64,000 nt of DNA. Origin: VAZQ01 sp036557705. GTDB taxonomy: Bacteria; Pseudomonadota; Alphaproteobacteria; Rhizobiales; Xanthobacteraceae. The DNA is taken from positions 1-64,000 of the forward strand of contig DATBHB010000193.1 of NCBI GenBank assembly GCA_036557705.1. Direction: 5' to 3'. Every line of letters starts with the position of its first letter. The stretch's first letter is position 1. Of this stretch, positions 15,206-23,843 are shown one piece after another. Position numbers and translations under genes: made by a program. Under the pieces are notes generated by a model. The model was given only the letters and a program-made list of their open reading frames with translations, was not told where the DNA came from and ran no database searches.

Positions 15206-16240
15206 TCACCTCAAAAACCCGCCGAGCGCAGCTTTGAGATCGGCGATGACCGGTTTCGGCGTTGCGAGGAATGCCCTGATGACGGCCTGCGTCTCTTCCC
15301 CGCTCATCGGATCGATCTCGGCCCTATGCGCCCGCGCGTCCGCCAGGAATTCCGGGTCCTTCATCGTGGCGTCGAAGGCACCGCGAAGGATCGCGACGCG
15401 CTCGTCGGGCACGCCCGGCGGCGCCGCGAGGGGACGCGCGGCCGAGACCGAGAGCGACATGAAACGAGCAACGGCAGCCTTTTTCGGATCGGCTGCGACG
15501 AGATCGGAAAGGAGCGGCACCTCAGCAAGCTCGGCCTCCTTGCGCAAACCCGTCTGAATCAGAACCTGGACCTTGCCGCTGTGGAACTCATCATTCAGCG
15601 TGAGCTTGATGCTTGCCCAGGTGCTGTTCGCGCGCCCATCGATTTCGCCGCGCCGCATCGCCGCATTGAGTGCCGCGGCGCCGCTGTAGCCGGTCACAAT
15701 GCGAAATCGGGTGCCGAGGAGAGCGTTGTACAGAATTGGGCCCAATTCGGAGGACGTCCCGGCGCCGGTTGCGCCCATGACTATTTCGCGCGCCATGGCG
15801 TCCTGCAAGGTGCGCACGCCGGAGGCTGCCCAGGTGACGGTGACATTATTGGCGCGAGTGAAATTGCCGATCCAGTTGAAGCGGGCCAGGGACGCAGCAA
15901 GGCCGCGCCCTCCGGTCGCTTCCACGACCGGCACGCTCTGGCTGACGATAGTCAGAAACGTGCCGTCCTGGGGCGCCGCATTGGCTGCATGATTGATGGC
16001 TGCGAGGCCGCCGTCGCCGGGCTGGTTGACGATCGCGAAGCTCGGATGGCCTGGGATATGCCTGCCCATATGGGCTGCGAGCAGCCGCAGATAAACTTCA
16101 TAGCCGCCACCGCGCTCGCTGTGGGTCGACATCGTGATCGTGCGGCCGGCAAAGAATTCTTCCGCCGATGCGGCGCTGCTGGAAGCGGCGGCGAGAGCGA
16201 ATATCAGCAGCATCGCTGGGCAGTTTCGTCGGCGAAGCAT
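15206..16240 (-). CDS. Bug/TctC-like receptor, paralogue of the downstream gene
   Basis: A 344-residue periplasmic receptor with signal MLRRRNCPAMLLIFALAAASSS...ASA. The mature part reads FFAGRTITMSTHSERGGGYEVYLRLLAAHMGRHIPG, VNQPGDGGLAAINHAANAAPQDGT, GATGAGTSSELGPILYNALLGTRFRIVTGY. It is closely similar along its length to the gene at 14029-15096, so the two are tandem duplicates separated by a repeat element. The start at 16240 is chosen because it opens the signal peptide. Its start lies 4 bp from the stop of the upstream amidohydrolase gene, so they form one transcript. This suggests that the receptor delivers a substrate related to that lactonase-like enzyme. Confidence 0.88.
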   Translation of the reverse strand: MLRRRNCPAMLLIFALAAASSSAASAEEFFAGRTITMSTHSERGGGYEVYLRLLAAHMGRHIPGHPSFAIVNQPGDGGLAAINHAANAAPQDGTFLTIVSQSVPVVEATGGRGLAASLARFNWIGNFTRANNVTVTWAASGVRTLQDAMAREIVMGATGAGTSSELGPILYNALLGTRFRIVTGYSGAAALNAAMRRGEIDGRANSTWASIKLTLNDEFHSGKVQVLIQTGLRKEAELAEVPLLSDLVAADPKKAAVARFMSLSVSAARPLAAPPGVPDERVAILRGAFDATMKDPEFLADARAHRAEIDPMSGEETQAVIRAFLATPKPVIADLKAALGGFLR

Positions 16241-16244
16241 CGCG

Positions 16245-17159
16245 CTAATCCTCGAAGCCGTGCAGCCGGGCCGGATTGGCGGCGAGGATCCGGCGCAGGA
16301 GATCGCTGTCGTTATCGACATAGCGATAGAGCAGTTCGATCACTTCGGCGTCGTTCATCATGCGTTGTTTGCGCCAACCGGTATGCGGCCAGTCGGTGCC
16401 CCAGATCATGCGGTCAGGCGCCGCCGCAATGAATGCCTGGGCAAACGGTATGGCGTCGTCCCAGCCGGTCTCCATCGCCGAATCGCGGTTGCCATTCGAC
16501 AGCTTCAGCCACCAATGCTCGTCCTTGAGCCGTTCGAGAATCCATCGCATGGCCGACTGGTCCAAGCCAAGCGAGAGATCGAGATGGCCCATGTGGTCGA
16601 TCACCATCGGCAGGTCGGTCACCGAGGCGAGGAAATCGCCCCAGTCGGCAATATCGGAGCCGCTGATATGAAGCCGCGCGTGCCAGCCGATCTCGCGCAG
16701 TCGCGCCATCGACCGGCGCACTGCAGCCGGGTCGTGAACCTGGCCCCAGCGCCTGCCGAGATGAAACCGCGCCCCGCGCACGCCAACGCCATGGAGTTCC
16801 TCCATCTCATTGTCGCTGACCTCGTCGCGGACGATCGCGATGGCGCGGTAGTTCTTTCGTTCCGGCGGATCGAGGGCCAGAAGTTCGGCGATCAGCAGGC
16901 TGTGGTCGATGTCGTAACGCTGCGAATGCACGATCACGCCGCGTTCGAGACCGAGCACGCGCAACACGTTACGCATGTCGGCGAAGCTTGCCCGCGGCGG
17001 CCGGAATGTCACATCGAAACGAAGCGGATATTTCGCCGGATCGCCGAAAATGTGGAACTGGCAATCGCAGCTTTTGGGCGGCGGCAACGGTACTGGAGAG
17101 CGCGTCTCGCGGACCCATTCGGGCGCACGGCGGTTCTTCTCTCGTACCATCGGATCCAT
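16245..17159 (-). CDS. Amidohydrolase of the 2-pyrone-4,6-dicarboxylate lactonase-like family
   Basis: A 304-residue TIM-barrel protein of the COG3618 type, which includes LigI-like lactonases and D-galactarolactone isomerase. The N-terminal motif is KSCDCQFHIFGDPAKYPLRF. LigI-type enzymes have H-x-H here, while this protein has Q-x-H, a pattern typical of a metal-independent branch. Further motifs are GLERGVIVHSQRYD, GVRGARFHLGRRW, MVIDHMGHLD, WWLKLSNGNR and the C-terminal MIWGTDWPHTGW with catalytic Asp. It probably opens or isomerises a sugar-acid or pyrone lactone. It is cotranscribed with two Bug receptors downstream. Confidence 0.85.
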   Translation of the reverse strand: MDPMVREKNRRAPEWVRETRSPVPLPPPKSCDCQFHIFGDPAKYPLRFDVTFRPPRASFADMRNVLRVLGLERGVIVHSQRYDIDHSLLIAELLALDPPERKNYRAIAIVRDEVSDNEMEELHGVGVRGARFHLGRRWGQVHDPAAVRRSMARLREIGWHARLHISGSDIADWGDFLASVTDLPMVIDHMGHLDLSLGLDQSAMRWILERLKDEHWWLKLSNGNRDSAMETGWDDAIPFAQAFIAAAPDRMIWGTDWPHTGWRKQRMMNDAEVIELLYRYVDNDSDLLRRILAANPARLHGFED

Positions 17160-17696
17160 GGCGCGCCGACGCTACGCGAGCGAATTTGACCGCGTCAATC
17201 GGTGCGGTTGGCGTCGCGCATGGGACCGCGACCGCTGCTTGCGATCGGAAGGGGCAGCTGCATAGGCCAGGCCCCGGCAATTGAGGCGGTCCGAGGCCTG
17301 GCTTGCCCGCCGCGCCTGAGGAGTACAGGCCGCAAGCCTGTCGGCTGTTGCTTTCGGTCCACCTGCCGACTGGGACCGCCCGGCCGTTTTTGCGTCGCCA
17401 GCCAGGACCGCCGCCGCGGCGCCGCAACGAGCCCCGGCAGGCGGGAAAAGGTACAGCGGAACACCACGCCCCACTGGTTCGGCACAAGCCCGACATTCAG
17501 CCCCGAGAGCGAGCGAACTGGAACTGTCCGACCTGCGGCCTATGACAGCGATGTCGTGTTCTATAAATACTATGATAAGTTATACGGCGTTTATGGATGC
17601 TTTACTTGGCATCAATGCGCCGACCGCGGGCCGGGACCCCGCACCGAACAGCACGCGGGGCCCGCAGACCGGAGCAGGAAATGGAGCTGATTGACC
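17160..17696. other. Gene-free stretch of about 540 bp
   Basis: No supported gene. Short frames on both strands have no start context or family features. The part at 17200-17520 is GC-rich with partial palindromes. The part at 17545-17605 is an AT-rich island (CTATAAATACTATGATAAG) that stands out from its surroundings. Confidence 0.5.
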
Positions 17697-17933
17697 CTAT
17701 CTCCTCCTGCCGCTGGCGGCGTTGGCATTGGCATTGGCTGGAGCAGCAGCGCGTGTGGCAGCGCCTTGATCCGGTTTGCAAGGAGCCCAATAACCCATTG
17801 AATTCCAGCGGTGATTGCTGTGCCAGCACTGGTTGCCATTCTTGATCGGGCCGTAATTCGAATCCGCATAGGCGGCTCCGGCTGTAATGGCCAAAGCTGT
17901 CATCGTCGCGGCGAACAGGCTGATGTGGCGCAT
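17697..17933 (-). CDS. Small secreted protein (78 aa)
   Basis: A 78-residue protein with a signal peptide (MRHISLFAATMTALAITAGA, cleavage after AYA). The mature part is SNYGPIKNGNQCWHSNHRWN, then MGYWAPCKPDQGAA and an Ala/Asn-rich tail ending GRRR. The aromatic core WHSNHRWNSMGYW with two cysteines resembles small exported rhizobial proteins of unknown role. A GAGGAG site precedes the ATG at 17933. The gene lies between two AT-rich islands (17545-17605 and 17990-18075), the right-hand one being the likely promoter. Confidence 0.72.
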   Translation of the reverse strand: MRHISLFAATMTALAITAGAAYADSNYGPIKNGNQCWHSNHRWNSMGYWAPCKPDQGAATRAAAPANANANAASGRRR

Positions 17934-18271
17934 CTTCGTTTTCTCCTCTCTTTGGGGTTGGACGAGGGCCTCCGGTGGGGGTCCAAGCCCGCACCAATCA
18001 AACTTGTCACAGATATAAATGGCAAGTAAATTTATGTAACGTTTATGCCAAGTTTACGACAAATTTTTTCGGGCGGCCCCGTAGTGGTCGAAGACCCGTC
18101 AACGCGCTGATACTTCTGCGGAATTGGTTCCGGCAGGTGTCGGCGGTCCCGGGTGCCCCGGAGGCAACGGTTTCCCGAACAGGCCCGGAAGCTCACCGCT
18201 TCGTGAACAGGGGCTCCGCGAATACCGGAGCGTCGCCGGAGTAGCCCGCGCCGATCAAATTCGACGCCCGG
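17934..18271. other. Gene-free stretch of about 340 bp, AT-rich near 17990-18075
   Basis: No gene seen. An AT-rich block (GATATAAATGGCAAGTAAAT, then TTTATGTAACGTTTATG, then ACAAATTTTTTCG) lies just upstream of the small secreted gene and is its likely promoter region. The rest is ordinary GC-rich spacer. Confidence 0.45.
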
Positions 18272-18880
18272 TCACTGGCACAGCGCGCGCACGACGAAGC
18301 TCTCAGTCCTGCACTCGCTTTCGATCGGGCGGCGGTTCGACCACCAGACCCACGCCGGACATTTCTGCCTGGAATCCATGTCGAGAGCTCTGCCCGACGC
18401 AAACCCGTTCGCATGGCAGAGCGCGCTTGCGGCGGTCAGGCAATCCGGCGCCCCATTGGCTGCAATCGCGCAGCGTTCGCGCCCGCCCACGATCCGCGTC
18501 CCCGGCAAAGCGATCACCGCGCCGGTTGCCTGTTGGGCAGCGCTGGCGGCGTTCTTGGCGGCGCCCGTTGCGGCCGTGCCGATGCCTCCAATTGCGTCTT
18601 TGGTGCTCTTGAGCCCGTCGTCGAGCTTTGCCTTGGAGTCGCCGAGCCAGCGCCCAAGCGCATCGAGGAAGCCAGGAGGCGTAGCCGGCGGCGCGGCGGC
18701 GGGCGGCGCGGCGCCAGCAGGCGCAGTCGGCTCCGGCAAGATTGCACCGTCCGCGGACTGCGCCGGCGCGGCATCCTGTGCAAAGGCCGCCCCATTGGCC
18801 AGCATCGCACAGGCAAATACCGCGTGACGAACTCTTCCTCGTCGATTCGGCGCCGTGCCGCCGATCCAATCCCGGTTCAT
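18272..18880 (-). CDS. Secreted hypothetical protein with Ala/Pro-rich linker and cysteine-rich C-terminal domain
   Basis: A 202-residue protein. Residues 16-35 form a signal peptide (VRHAVFACAMLANGAAFAQ). Residues about 36-70 are Ala/Pro-rich. An amphipathic helical part (GRWLGDSKAKLDDGLKSTKD) and an Ala-rich segment (TAATGAAKNAASAAQQATGA) follow. The C-terminal seventy residues hold a conserved module: TRIVGGRERCAIAANGAPDC, ASALCHANGFASGRALDMDS and ECRTESFVVRALCQ with six cysteines, a pattern I recall from uncharacterised Bradyrhizobium-type proteins. Probably periplasmic or outer-membrane associated. No function is assigned. Confidence 0.72.
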   Translation of the reverse strand: MNRDWIGGTAPNRRGRVRHAVFACAMLANGAAFAQDAAPAQSADGAILPEPTAPAGAAPPAAAPPATPPGFLDALGRWLGDSKAKLDDGLKSTKDAIGGIGTAATGAAKNAASAAQQATGAVIALPGTRIVGGRERCAIAANGAPDCLTAASALCHANGFASGRALDMDSRQKCPAWVWWSNRRPIESECRTESFVVRALCQ

Positions 18881-19031
18881 CGCCCCGCCCCCGTTCGAGG
18901 CTCACGCTGCCAAAAGGCTGCGCCGGATTTGTGACAAGGCGGCGGCAATATGCTTGAGTTCGCCGGTATTCCTTTGCTCATGCAAACAACGTAATTTGCG
19001 CAGCGAATTAGCGAACCCTGGAGGAACATGC

Positions 19032-19490
19032 ATGGATCGCCGATGGACATTCAAACTGCTGGCCGCGGCGGCACTCGCAGCCCCGTTCGCGAGCCGCAAA
19101 GCGGCGGTCGCGGACGAGAAGAAGATGCACAAGCTCGCGCTGCACGTCGATCGTAACGATCCCGATATCATGAGGCTTGCATTCAACAACGCGCGCAACG
19201 CCTATGACCTCTACAATTCCTGGGGCGAGGAATTGTCGGTTGAAATCGTCGCCTACAGCCAAGGACTGCACATGCTGCGCGACGACACTTCGCCGGTGAA
19301 GGAAGAAATCCACGAACTGCGCAAGCACGTGCCGCAGATCGCTTTCGGGGCCTGCAACAACACCAAGCGCGCGATGGAAAAGCGGGAGGGCAAGCCGGTG
19401 CCGATCATCCCCGAAGCCACGATCGTGCCGGCCGGCGTCGTTCGGCTGGTGCAGCTTCAGGAAGCCGGTTACGCCTATGTAAAGCCATAG
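19032..19490 (+). CDS. Exported DsrE/DsrF-like protein
   Basis: A 152-residue protein starting MDRRWTFKLLAAAALAAPFA, a signal peptide, followed by MHKLALHVDRNDPDIMRLAFNNARNAYDLY, VEIVAYSQGLHML, EEIHELRKHVPQIAFGACNNTKRAM and IVPAGVVRLVQLQEAGYAYVKP. This is the DsrE-like fold, with one candidate active cysteine (GACNNT). Family members carry sulfur as persulfides or have unknown roles. The start at 19032 has GGAGGAA upstream; an in-frame ATG at 18855 would place the signal internally and is rejected. A dispersed repeat follows the stop, then an LVIVD protein gene on the same strand. Confidence 0.82.
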   Translation: MDRRWTFKLLAAAALAAPFASRKAAVADEKKMHKLALHVDRNDPDIMRLAFNNARNAYDLYNSWGEELSVEIVAYSQGLHMLRDDTSPVKEEIHELRKHVPQIAFGACNNTKRAMEKREGKPVPIIPEATIVPAGVVRLVQLQEAGYAYVKP

Positions 19491-19502
19491 CGGATGATTT
19501 CG

Positions 19503-19572
19503 TAGGGTGGCCAAAATCGTCCAAGGGCCTCGCCGCACGCGAGGACGATAGACGCGATTTTGCCCACCCTAC
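19503..19572. repeat. Dispersed GTAGGGTGGGCAAA-family element, copy 3
   Basis: GTAGGGTGGCCAAAATCGTCC at the left and GACGCGATTTTGCCCACCC plus TAC at the right form a 70-bp inverted repeat between the DsrE-like and LVIVD genes. It is the shortest complete copy in the window. It could form a stable hairpin in the transcript. Confidence 0.75.
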
Positions 19573-19654
19573 GAAGGACAGGATGAGCTTGCCAAGCGAT
19601 CGTATCGACGGTCATTGTGGCTCCGATCGTCAGCCGCCAGGGAGATGCCGCGTC

Positions 19655-20983
19655 ATGACAATCCGCCGTTTTCGTTCGTTGTGGGCCGCTCACGTTGCGG
19701 CAGGCGCGCTGGCCTTGGCCGCGCTTTCGGCAGACCCGGCGGCGGCCGATCCCATTCCCCCCGGCTGGCAAGCGTCCAATCTCGAGCTTTTGGGCTTTAC
19801 CGGCCTCAACGGCCGCCCCGGCGCCTTCAAGCTCGCCATCAAGCATGCCGCCAACGACCACTGGTATCTCTATGCCGGACACACGTTCGATCAGGGCTGG
19901 AGCATCATCGACGTCACCGACCCGAAGAACCCGCGCTACGTGAAGTTCATGGCCTATGAGACGCCGACCAAGGATGTGCTCACCGCCCAGGTCACCTTGC
20001 ATGGCGACATCATGATCACGGCGATCGACAAGGTGTCGAAGCCCGATCCGACCATCGTCATCTGGAACATCAGCGATCCGGAGAACCCCAAGCGCATCGG
20101 GCAATGGCGCGGCGCCGAAGGCGGCTCGCACCGCAATTCCTATCCGGGCGGAAAATACGCTTACCTTGCGGCCTTCGCTCCCGGCTACCAGGGCCGCGGC
20201 CATGAATTGGTAATCCTCGATATCAGCGATCCGGCGTCTCCAAAGATCGCCGGTGTCTGGGCGCAGCCCGGACAGAAGGCTGGCGAGAACCTGCCGCGGC
20301 CGGCGCCCGGCTTTCACGGGCCGGCCAACATCAGTCCCGACGGCAAAATGGCCTCGATGGGATTTACCCCGGACATCGTCAATCTCGACATCTCGGATAT
20401 CGCGAATCCCAAACTGATCGGACGGCTCACCATGGTGCCGCCGTTCATGTATGCCGGCAACCAGTCGATCCACACGGTTCTGCCGTTCTGGGACCGCAAG
20501 CTGCTCTACGCGAGTTCGGAGGCGAGCCGCTGGGGATGCGACAAGGACCCGATGAACTGGGCGGCGATGATCGACAACAAGGATCCGGCGCATCCGCGGC
20601 TGATGTCGATCTTCCCCCCGCCGCGGGCGCTGCCGGCGGGGGCGACGTACAAGACCTTCTGCGAAAAGGAAGGCCGCTTCGGACCGCACAACACGGTCAT
20701 GGAGCAGCACAATCCGGACGTGCATCGGCTCGGCGATATCATGTACATCACCTGGTTCAATGCCGGCTTGCGCGTCTTCGACGTGAGCGATCCCTATTTC
20801 CCGACCGAGGTCGGCTGGTTCATGCCGCCGGAAAATCCGCATCCGGCGAAGCATGGCGGCGAGAGCCCGCATGAGGCTCCGACCAACTGGTCGGAGGAAG
20901 TCGCCCAGGACGCCCGCGGCTATATCTATATGGTCGACGACAAGTGGGGCATCTGGATCCTGCGCGACCCGCGCCACAGCTAA
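19655..20983 (+). CDS. Exported LVIVD-repeat beta-propeller protein
   Basis: A 442-residue secreted protein. The signal is LWAAHVAAGALALAALSADPAAA. Repeats of the type SIIDVTDPKNPRYVK, IVIWNISDPENPKRIG, LVILDISDPASPKIAG, VNLDISDIANPKLIG and LRVFDVSDPYFPTEVG are spread through the chain. These are LVIVD-type propeller blades found in surface or periplasmic proteins. The C-terminus ends YMVDDKWGIWILRDPRHS. The ATG at 19655 is preferred because it opens the signal peptide; an in-frame ATG at 19583 lies only about 10 bp after the repeat. The role is probably binding or scaffolding; no enzymatic residues are recognised. Confidence 0.85.
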   Translation: MTIRRFRSLWAAHVAAGALALAALSADPAAADPIPPGWQASNLELLGFTGLNGRPGAFKLAIKHAANDHWYLYAGHTFDQGWSIIDVTDPKNPRYVKFMAYETPTKDVLTAQVTLHGDIMITAIDKVSKPDPTIVIWNISDPENPKRIGQWRGAEGGSHRNSYPGGKYAYLAAFAPGYQGRGHELVILDISDPASPKIAGVWAQPGQKAGENLPRPAPGFHGPANISPDGKMASMGFTPDIVNLDISDIANPKLIGRLTMVPPFMYAGNQSIHTVLPFWDRKLLYASSEASRWGCDKDPMNWAAMIDNKDPAHPRLMSIFPPPRALPAGATYKTFCEKEGRFGPHNTVMEQHNPDVHRLGDIMYITWFNAGLRVFDVSDPYFPTEVGWFMPPENPHPAKHGGESPHEAPTNWSEEVAQDARGYIYMVDDKWGIWILRDPRHS

Positions 20984-21093
20984 TCGTCAGCCCTGATTCG
21001 CCCTGATCTTCGCGGCGCAGGTCACCTTGGTCCGGGCCACACTTTGGTCGAAGCGTGCTATGATCAATGGCCACTCTCTCGTACGAGGCCGAG

Positions 21094-22086
21094 ATGACCA
21101 TCTCCGTCAGAAGGCGTGACTTCCTCACGCTGCTTGGGGGCGCGGCGGTGATTTCGCCGCTCCGCGCGCGAGCTCAGCAGCCGTCGAGCCCGGTTATCGG
21201 GTTCCTCAACGGCACCTCGCCCGATCCCTCCCTCCGGCGGGTAGCGGCCTTCCGCCGGGGCTTGAGCGAACTGGGCTATGAGCAGCCGCGTAACCTCGCG
21301 ATCGAAGTTCGCTGGGCCGGGTATCAGAGCTACGAACTGCCGAGGCTTGCCGCCGAGCTGGTGCGCAGGCAGGTCGCCGTCATTGCCGCAACCGGCAGTA
21401 CTGCTGCTGCGCTTGCCGCCAAGCGGGCGTCGGCAACCATCCCAATCGTTTTCGAGATCGGGGGCGATCCCGTCGCGGCAGGTCTCCTCGACAGCCTCAG
21501 CGGATCGGGCGGCAACCTTACCGGCATCAGTCTCAACGTCACCGCGCTGGCGCAAGCCCAAATGCAAGCGCTGCGCGAGCTGAAACCCAAAGCTTCGCTG
21601 CTGGCCGTGTTCGTCGATACCGATAATCCCAATCCGGGAGCACAGGCCAGAGTGGAAGCGGCGGCTCGCGCCGCCGGCCTGCAAACACTCGCCATCAATG
21701 TCAGTAGAGAGAGCGGTTTCGATGAGCCTTTCATGAGGCTTGTCCAGCAACACGCCGACGCTCTGCTGGTGGGCAATGACCCGTTCTTCCTCGAATGGCG
21801 GCAGAAGATAATTGCCCTGGCGGAGTATCATGAGGTGCCGACGATCTATGCGTCGCGCGCCTTTGCGGCAGCCGGCGGCCTGATAAGCTGTGGCGCCAGC
21901 ATCGTCGAAGGATATCACCAGGTGGGAGTTTATGTCGGCCGCATTCTAAACGGCGACAAACCCGGCGATCTTCCGGTCGTAAACTCAAACAAATTCAAGC
22001 TGGCGATCAACATCACCACGGCCCGGACTCTGGGGCTCTCGCTGCCGCAGGCGCTGCTTTCGCGCGCCGACGAGGTGATTGAGTAG
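21094..22086 (+). CDS. ABC-type substrate-binding protein (DUF534 / TrpX-like family)
   Basis: A 330-residue periplasmic protein with a Tat-like leader (VRRRDFLTLLGGAAVISP). It has the two-lobed fold of ABC_sub_bind proteins: VIGFLNGTSPDPSLRRVAAF, FRRGLSELGYEQPRNLAIE, IPIVFEIGGDPVAAGLLDSL, GGNLTGISLNVTALAQAQ and PTIYASRAFAAAGGLISCG. The C-terminal IVNITTA-like segment is ITTARTLGLSLPQALLSRAD. Relatives bind aromatic amino acids or unknown solutes. No permease or ATPase genes are adjacent, so it is an orphan receptor. The start at 21094 is preferred over 21067 because the leader begins there. Confidence 0.87.
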   Translation: MTISVRRRDFLTLLGGAAVISPLRARAQQPSSPVIGFLNGTSPDPSLRRVAAFRRGLSELGYEQPRNLAIEVRWAGYQSYELPRLAAELVRRQVAVIAATGSTAAALAAKRASATIPIVFEIGGDPVAAGLLDSLSGSGGNLTGISLNVTALAQAQMQALRELKPKASLLAVFVDTDNPNPGAQARVEAAARAAGLQTLAINVSRESGFDEPFMRLVQQHADALLVGNDPFFLEWRQKIIALAEYHEVPTIYASRAFAAAGGLISCGASIVEGYHQVGVYVGRILNGDKPGDLPVVNSNKFKLAINITTARTLGLSLPQALLSRADEVIE

Positions 22087-22092
22087 GAAGGT

Positions 22093-22112
22093 AAGGCGCC
22101 CCTGGCGCCTTT
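22093..22112 (+). terminator. Short hairpin terminator after the ABC receptor gene
   Basis: AAGGCGCC, loop CCT, GGCGCCTT gives a perfect 8-bp stem followed by a short T run, seven bases after the receptor stop and before the next ATG. The T tract is weak, so it may attenuate rather than stop transcription. Confidence 0.55.
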
Positions 22113-22128
22113 CATGGACATTTAGATC

Positions 22129-23043
22129 ATGAAACGCGTCGTGCTGCTGTTCGTCGTCCTCACCATCGCTATCGGGTCCTCTGCGGCACAGGCGCCGAGC
22201 GCAGCCGAGGATCATACGGTTGAGGTCGCGCCGGGTCTCTACAACGTCACCTGGGGCAACAATTGGGGAAACATGGGACTCAACGTCGGGGTGTCGGTCG
22301 GCGATGACGGCTTGCTGCTCATCGACGCCCAGGATGAACCCGACGTGCCGCGGCTGATCGGCCGAATCGCACAAATCAGCCCCAAGCCGGTACGCTACGT
22401 CATCAACACGCATTGGCATTCCGACCATGTCGGCGGGAATGCTGCATTCGCCCGACAGGGGGCCCTCATCATTGCCCAGGAAAATACCCGCACGCGCATG
22501 ATGACGGATCAGCCCAATCCGCTCGGCGGCCGCGCGCAACGCGCCTTTGCGGCAGGCTTCTGGCCGACAGTGACCTTCAGGGACCAGCTTAATCTACACG
22601 TCAACGGCGACGAGATCGAAGTTCTGCATGTTCCGAACGCCCATACCGATGCCGATGCGATCGTGTTCTTCCGCAAAGCCGATGTGCTGTTTGCCGCCGA
22701 TCTTTTCAACAATACCGATTACACCCGTGTCGATCTTCGCGGCGGCAGCCTCGATGGAATGATCGCCGCCTATGACAAGCTGCTGCCCGGATTGGACGAC
22801 AAGGTAAAAGTCGTCCCCGGCCGCGGCCCGGTCGGCGCCAAAAAGGATTTGATCGACTATCGTCAGGTGATGGTCACCTTGCGCGGCCGAATCGCGGAGT
22901 TCATCAAGAGCGGGAAGACCCTCGAAGAAACAATTGCGCTAAAGCCGACGCGCGAGTTCGATGCGCGGTGGGCAAACGGCCCGGTTCGCCCCGACCAGCT
23001 GGTCGAGGAGATTTACGCCGACCTGCGCCGAACGGTGCATTAG
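22129..23043 (+). CDS. Periplasmic metallo-beta-lactamase fold hydrolase
   Basis: A 304-residue protein with a signal peptide (VLLFVVLTIAIGSSAAQA). The MBL core is NMGLNVGVSVGDDGLLLIDA, INTHWHSDHVGGN (H-x-H-x-D-H) and VLHVPNAHTDADAIVFF, with later VLFAADLFNN supplying the bridging Asp. A C-terminal helical part (LRGRIAEFIKSGKTLEETI, then DLRRTVH) is typical of the SoxH / quinoprotein-relay-like MBL subgroup rather than a drug-resistance enzyme. The substrate is unknown. It follows the ABC receptor gene on the same strand but is separated by a hairpin. Confidence 0.87.
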   Translation: MKRVVLLFVVLTIAIGSSAAQAPSAAEDHTVEVAPGLYNVTWGNNWGNMGLNVGVSVGDDGLLLIDAQDEPDVPRLIGRIAQISPKPVRYVINTHWHSDHVGGNAAFARQGALIIAQENTRTRMMTDQPNPLGGRAQRAFAAGFWPTVTFRDQLNLHVNGDEIEVLHVPNAHTDADAIVFFRKADVLFAADLFNNTDYTRVDLRGGSLDGMIAAYDKLLPGLDDKVKVVPGRGPVGAKKDLIDYRQVMVTLRGRIAEFIKSGKTLEETIALKPTREFDARWANGPVRPDQLVEEIYADLRRTVH

Positions 23044-23102
23044 TCTGGCTGACGAAGTGTTTACGGTCTTCATGGCACGTTCCGGCAGGACCGGACGGCA
23101 CG

Positions 23103-23825
23103 ATGAAGAAGACATCGCAGTGGCGGGCGGAGCGCAATCGCAAAGCCCTTGCGCGCCTGCGAAAGGCGCTCCCGGACATCTTTCCGGCCCCGGTGCTCAC
23201 CCACGCGCTCAACCGGCCCTTCATTCCGCCGATGCCGCGTCGCGCGGTCGATGCCTATTGGCGGGCACATCCGATCCGCGCTGACCGGCTGGCGCGGGCG
23301 CTCGCAAGCAAAAGCGGCACCCCGGCCGGTTGGACTTGGCGGCTCTCGACTGCTGCGCGCAAGCGTGATCTGCCGACGACCTTCCGGTTTCCGCCCGCGC
23401 CCTTTCGCGAGCGCCGTTTCGCACGCGGCCCAGGATATTGCTGCGTCTGCGGGCAGCCGGTGTATCGCCTGGGTTGGCACATCGACCTCTGGGACGAGGG
23501 CGTCAACCGAAACGCCATCTGGCATGCGGCCTGCGTGGTCGCCTGGAATTTCTGGAGTGCTCCGAGCGATCACGTGCGCCTGCTCAAGCGCATCCAGCGT
23601 CGGCGGTGCCGCGAGACCGGCAAGTGCTTGCGCCGGAGCGCAGAGGTCGATCACCGCGTGCCTCTGTTCCGCGTCTGGAACGAGCAGCGGAACGCGCCAT
23701 GGCCGGCTCTGCTGGAATTCTGGGGCGTTGCGAACCTGCAGGTGATCAATCGCGACGCCCACGTCGCCAAATCTGCCGCGGAGGCGAGCTATCGGGCAGT
23801 GGCCCGGATTGGAGCCTGCCCGTAG
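23103..23825 (+). CDS. HNH-like zinc-binding protein
   Basis: A 240-residue basic protein. The N-terminal third is Arg-rich (RNRKALARLRKALPDIF, AARKRDLPTTFRFPP). The core has YCCVCGQPVYRLGWHIDLWD, then IWHAACVVAWNFWS, RRRCRETGKCLRRSAEVDHRVPLFR and WGVANLQVINRDAHVAKSA. A CxxC...C pair with VDHRVPL and a distal Asn/His region matches the beta-beta-alpha zinc site of HNH nucleases. The final histidine sits in NRDAHVAKS. It probably binds DNA and may cut it; the target is unknown. No methylase or defence genes are adjacent. The start at 23103 is the first Met before the conserved block, with a weak ribosome site. Confidence 0.68.
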   Translation: MKKTSQWRAERNRKALARLRKALPDIFPAPVLTHALNRPFIPPMPRRAVDAYWRAHPIRADRLARALASKSGTPAGWTWRLSTAARKRDLPTTFRFPPAPFRERRFARGPGYCCVCGQPVYRLGWHIDLWDEGVNRNAIWHAACVVAWNFWSAPSDHVRLLKRIQRRRCRETGKCLRRSAEVDHRVPLFRVWNEQRNAPWPALLEFWGVANLQVINRDAHVAKSAAEASYRAVARIGACP

Positions 23826-23843
23826 GGCAAGCGTACATCCGGG

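Noticed and set aside
17820..17890. tRNA-like AATTCGAATCC segment
   Set aside because: It lies inside the secreted small gene and no cloverleaf can be formed around it.
23149..23745. Alternative rightward frame inside the HNH-like gene
   Set aside because: Arg/Ser-rich shadow of the real frame, which holds the CxxC and HNH-type motifs.
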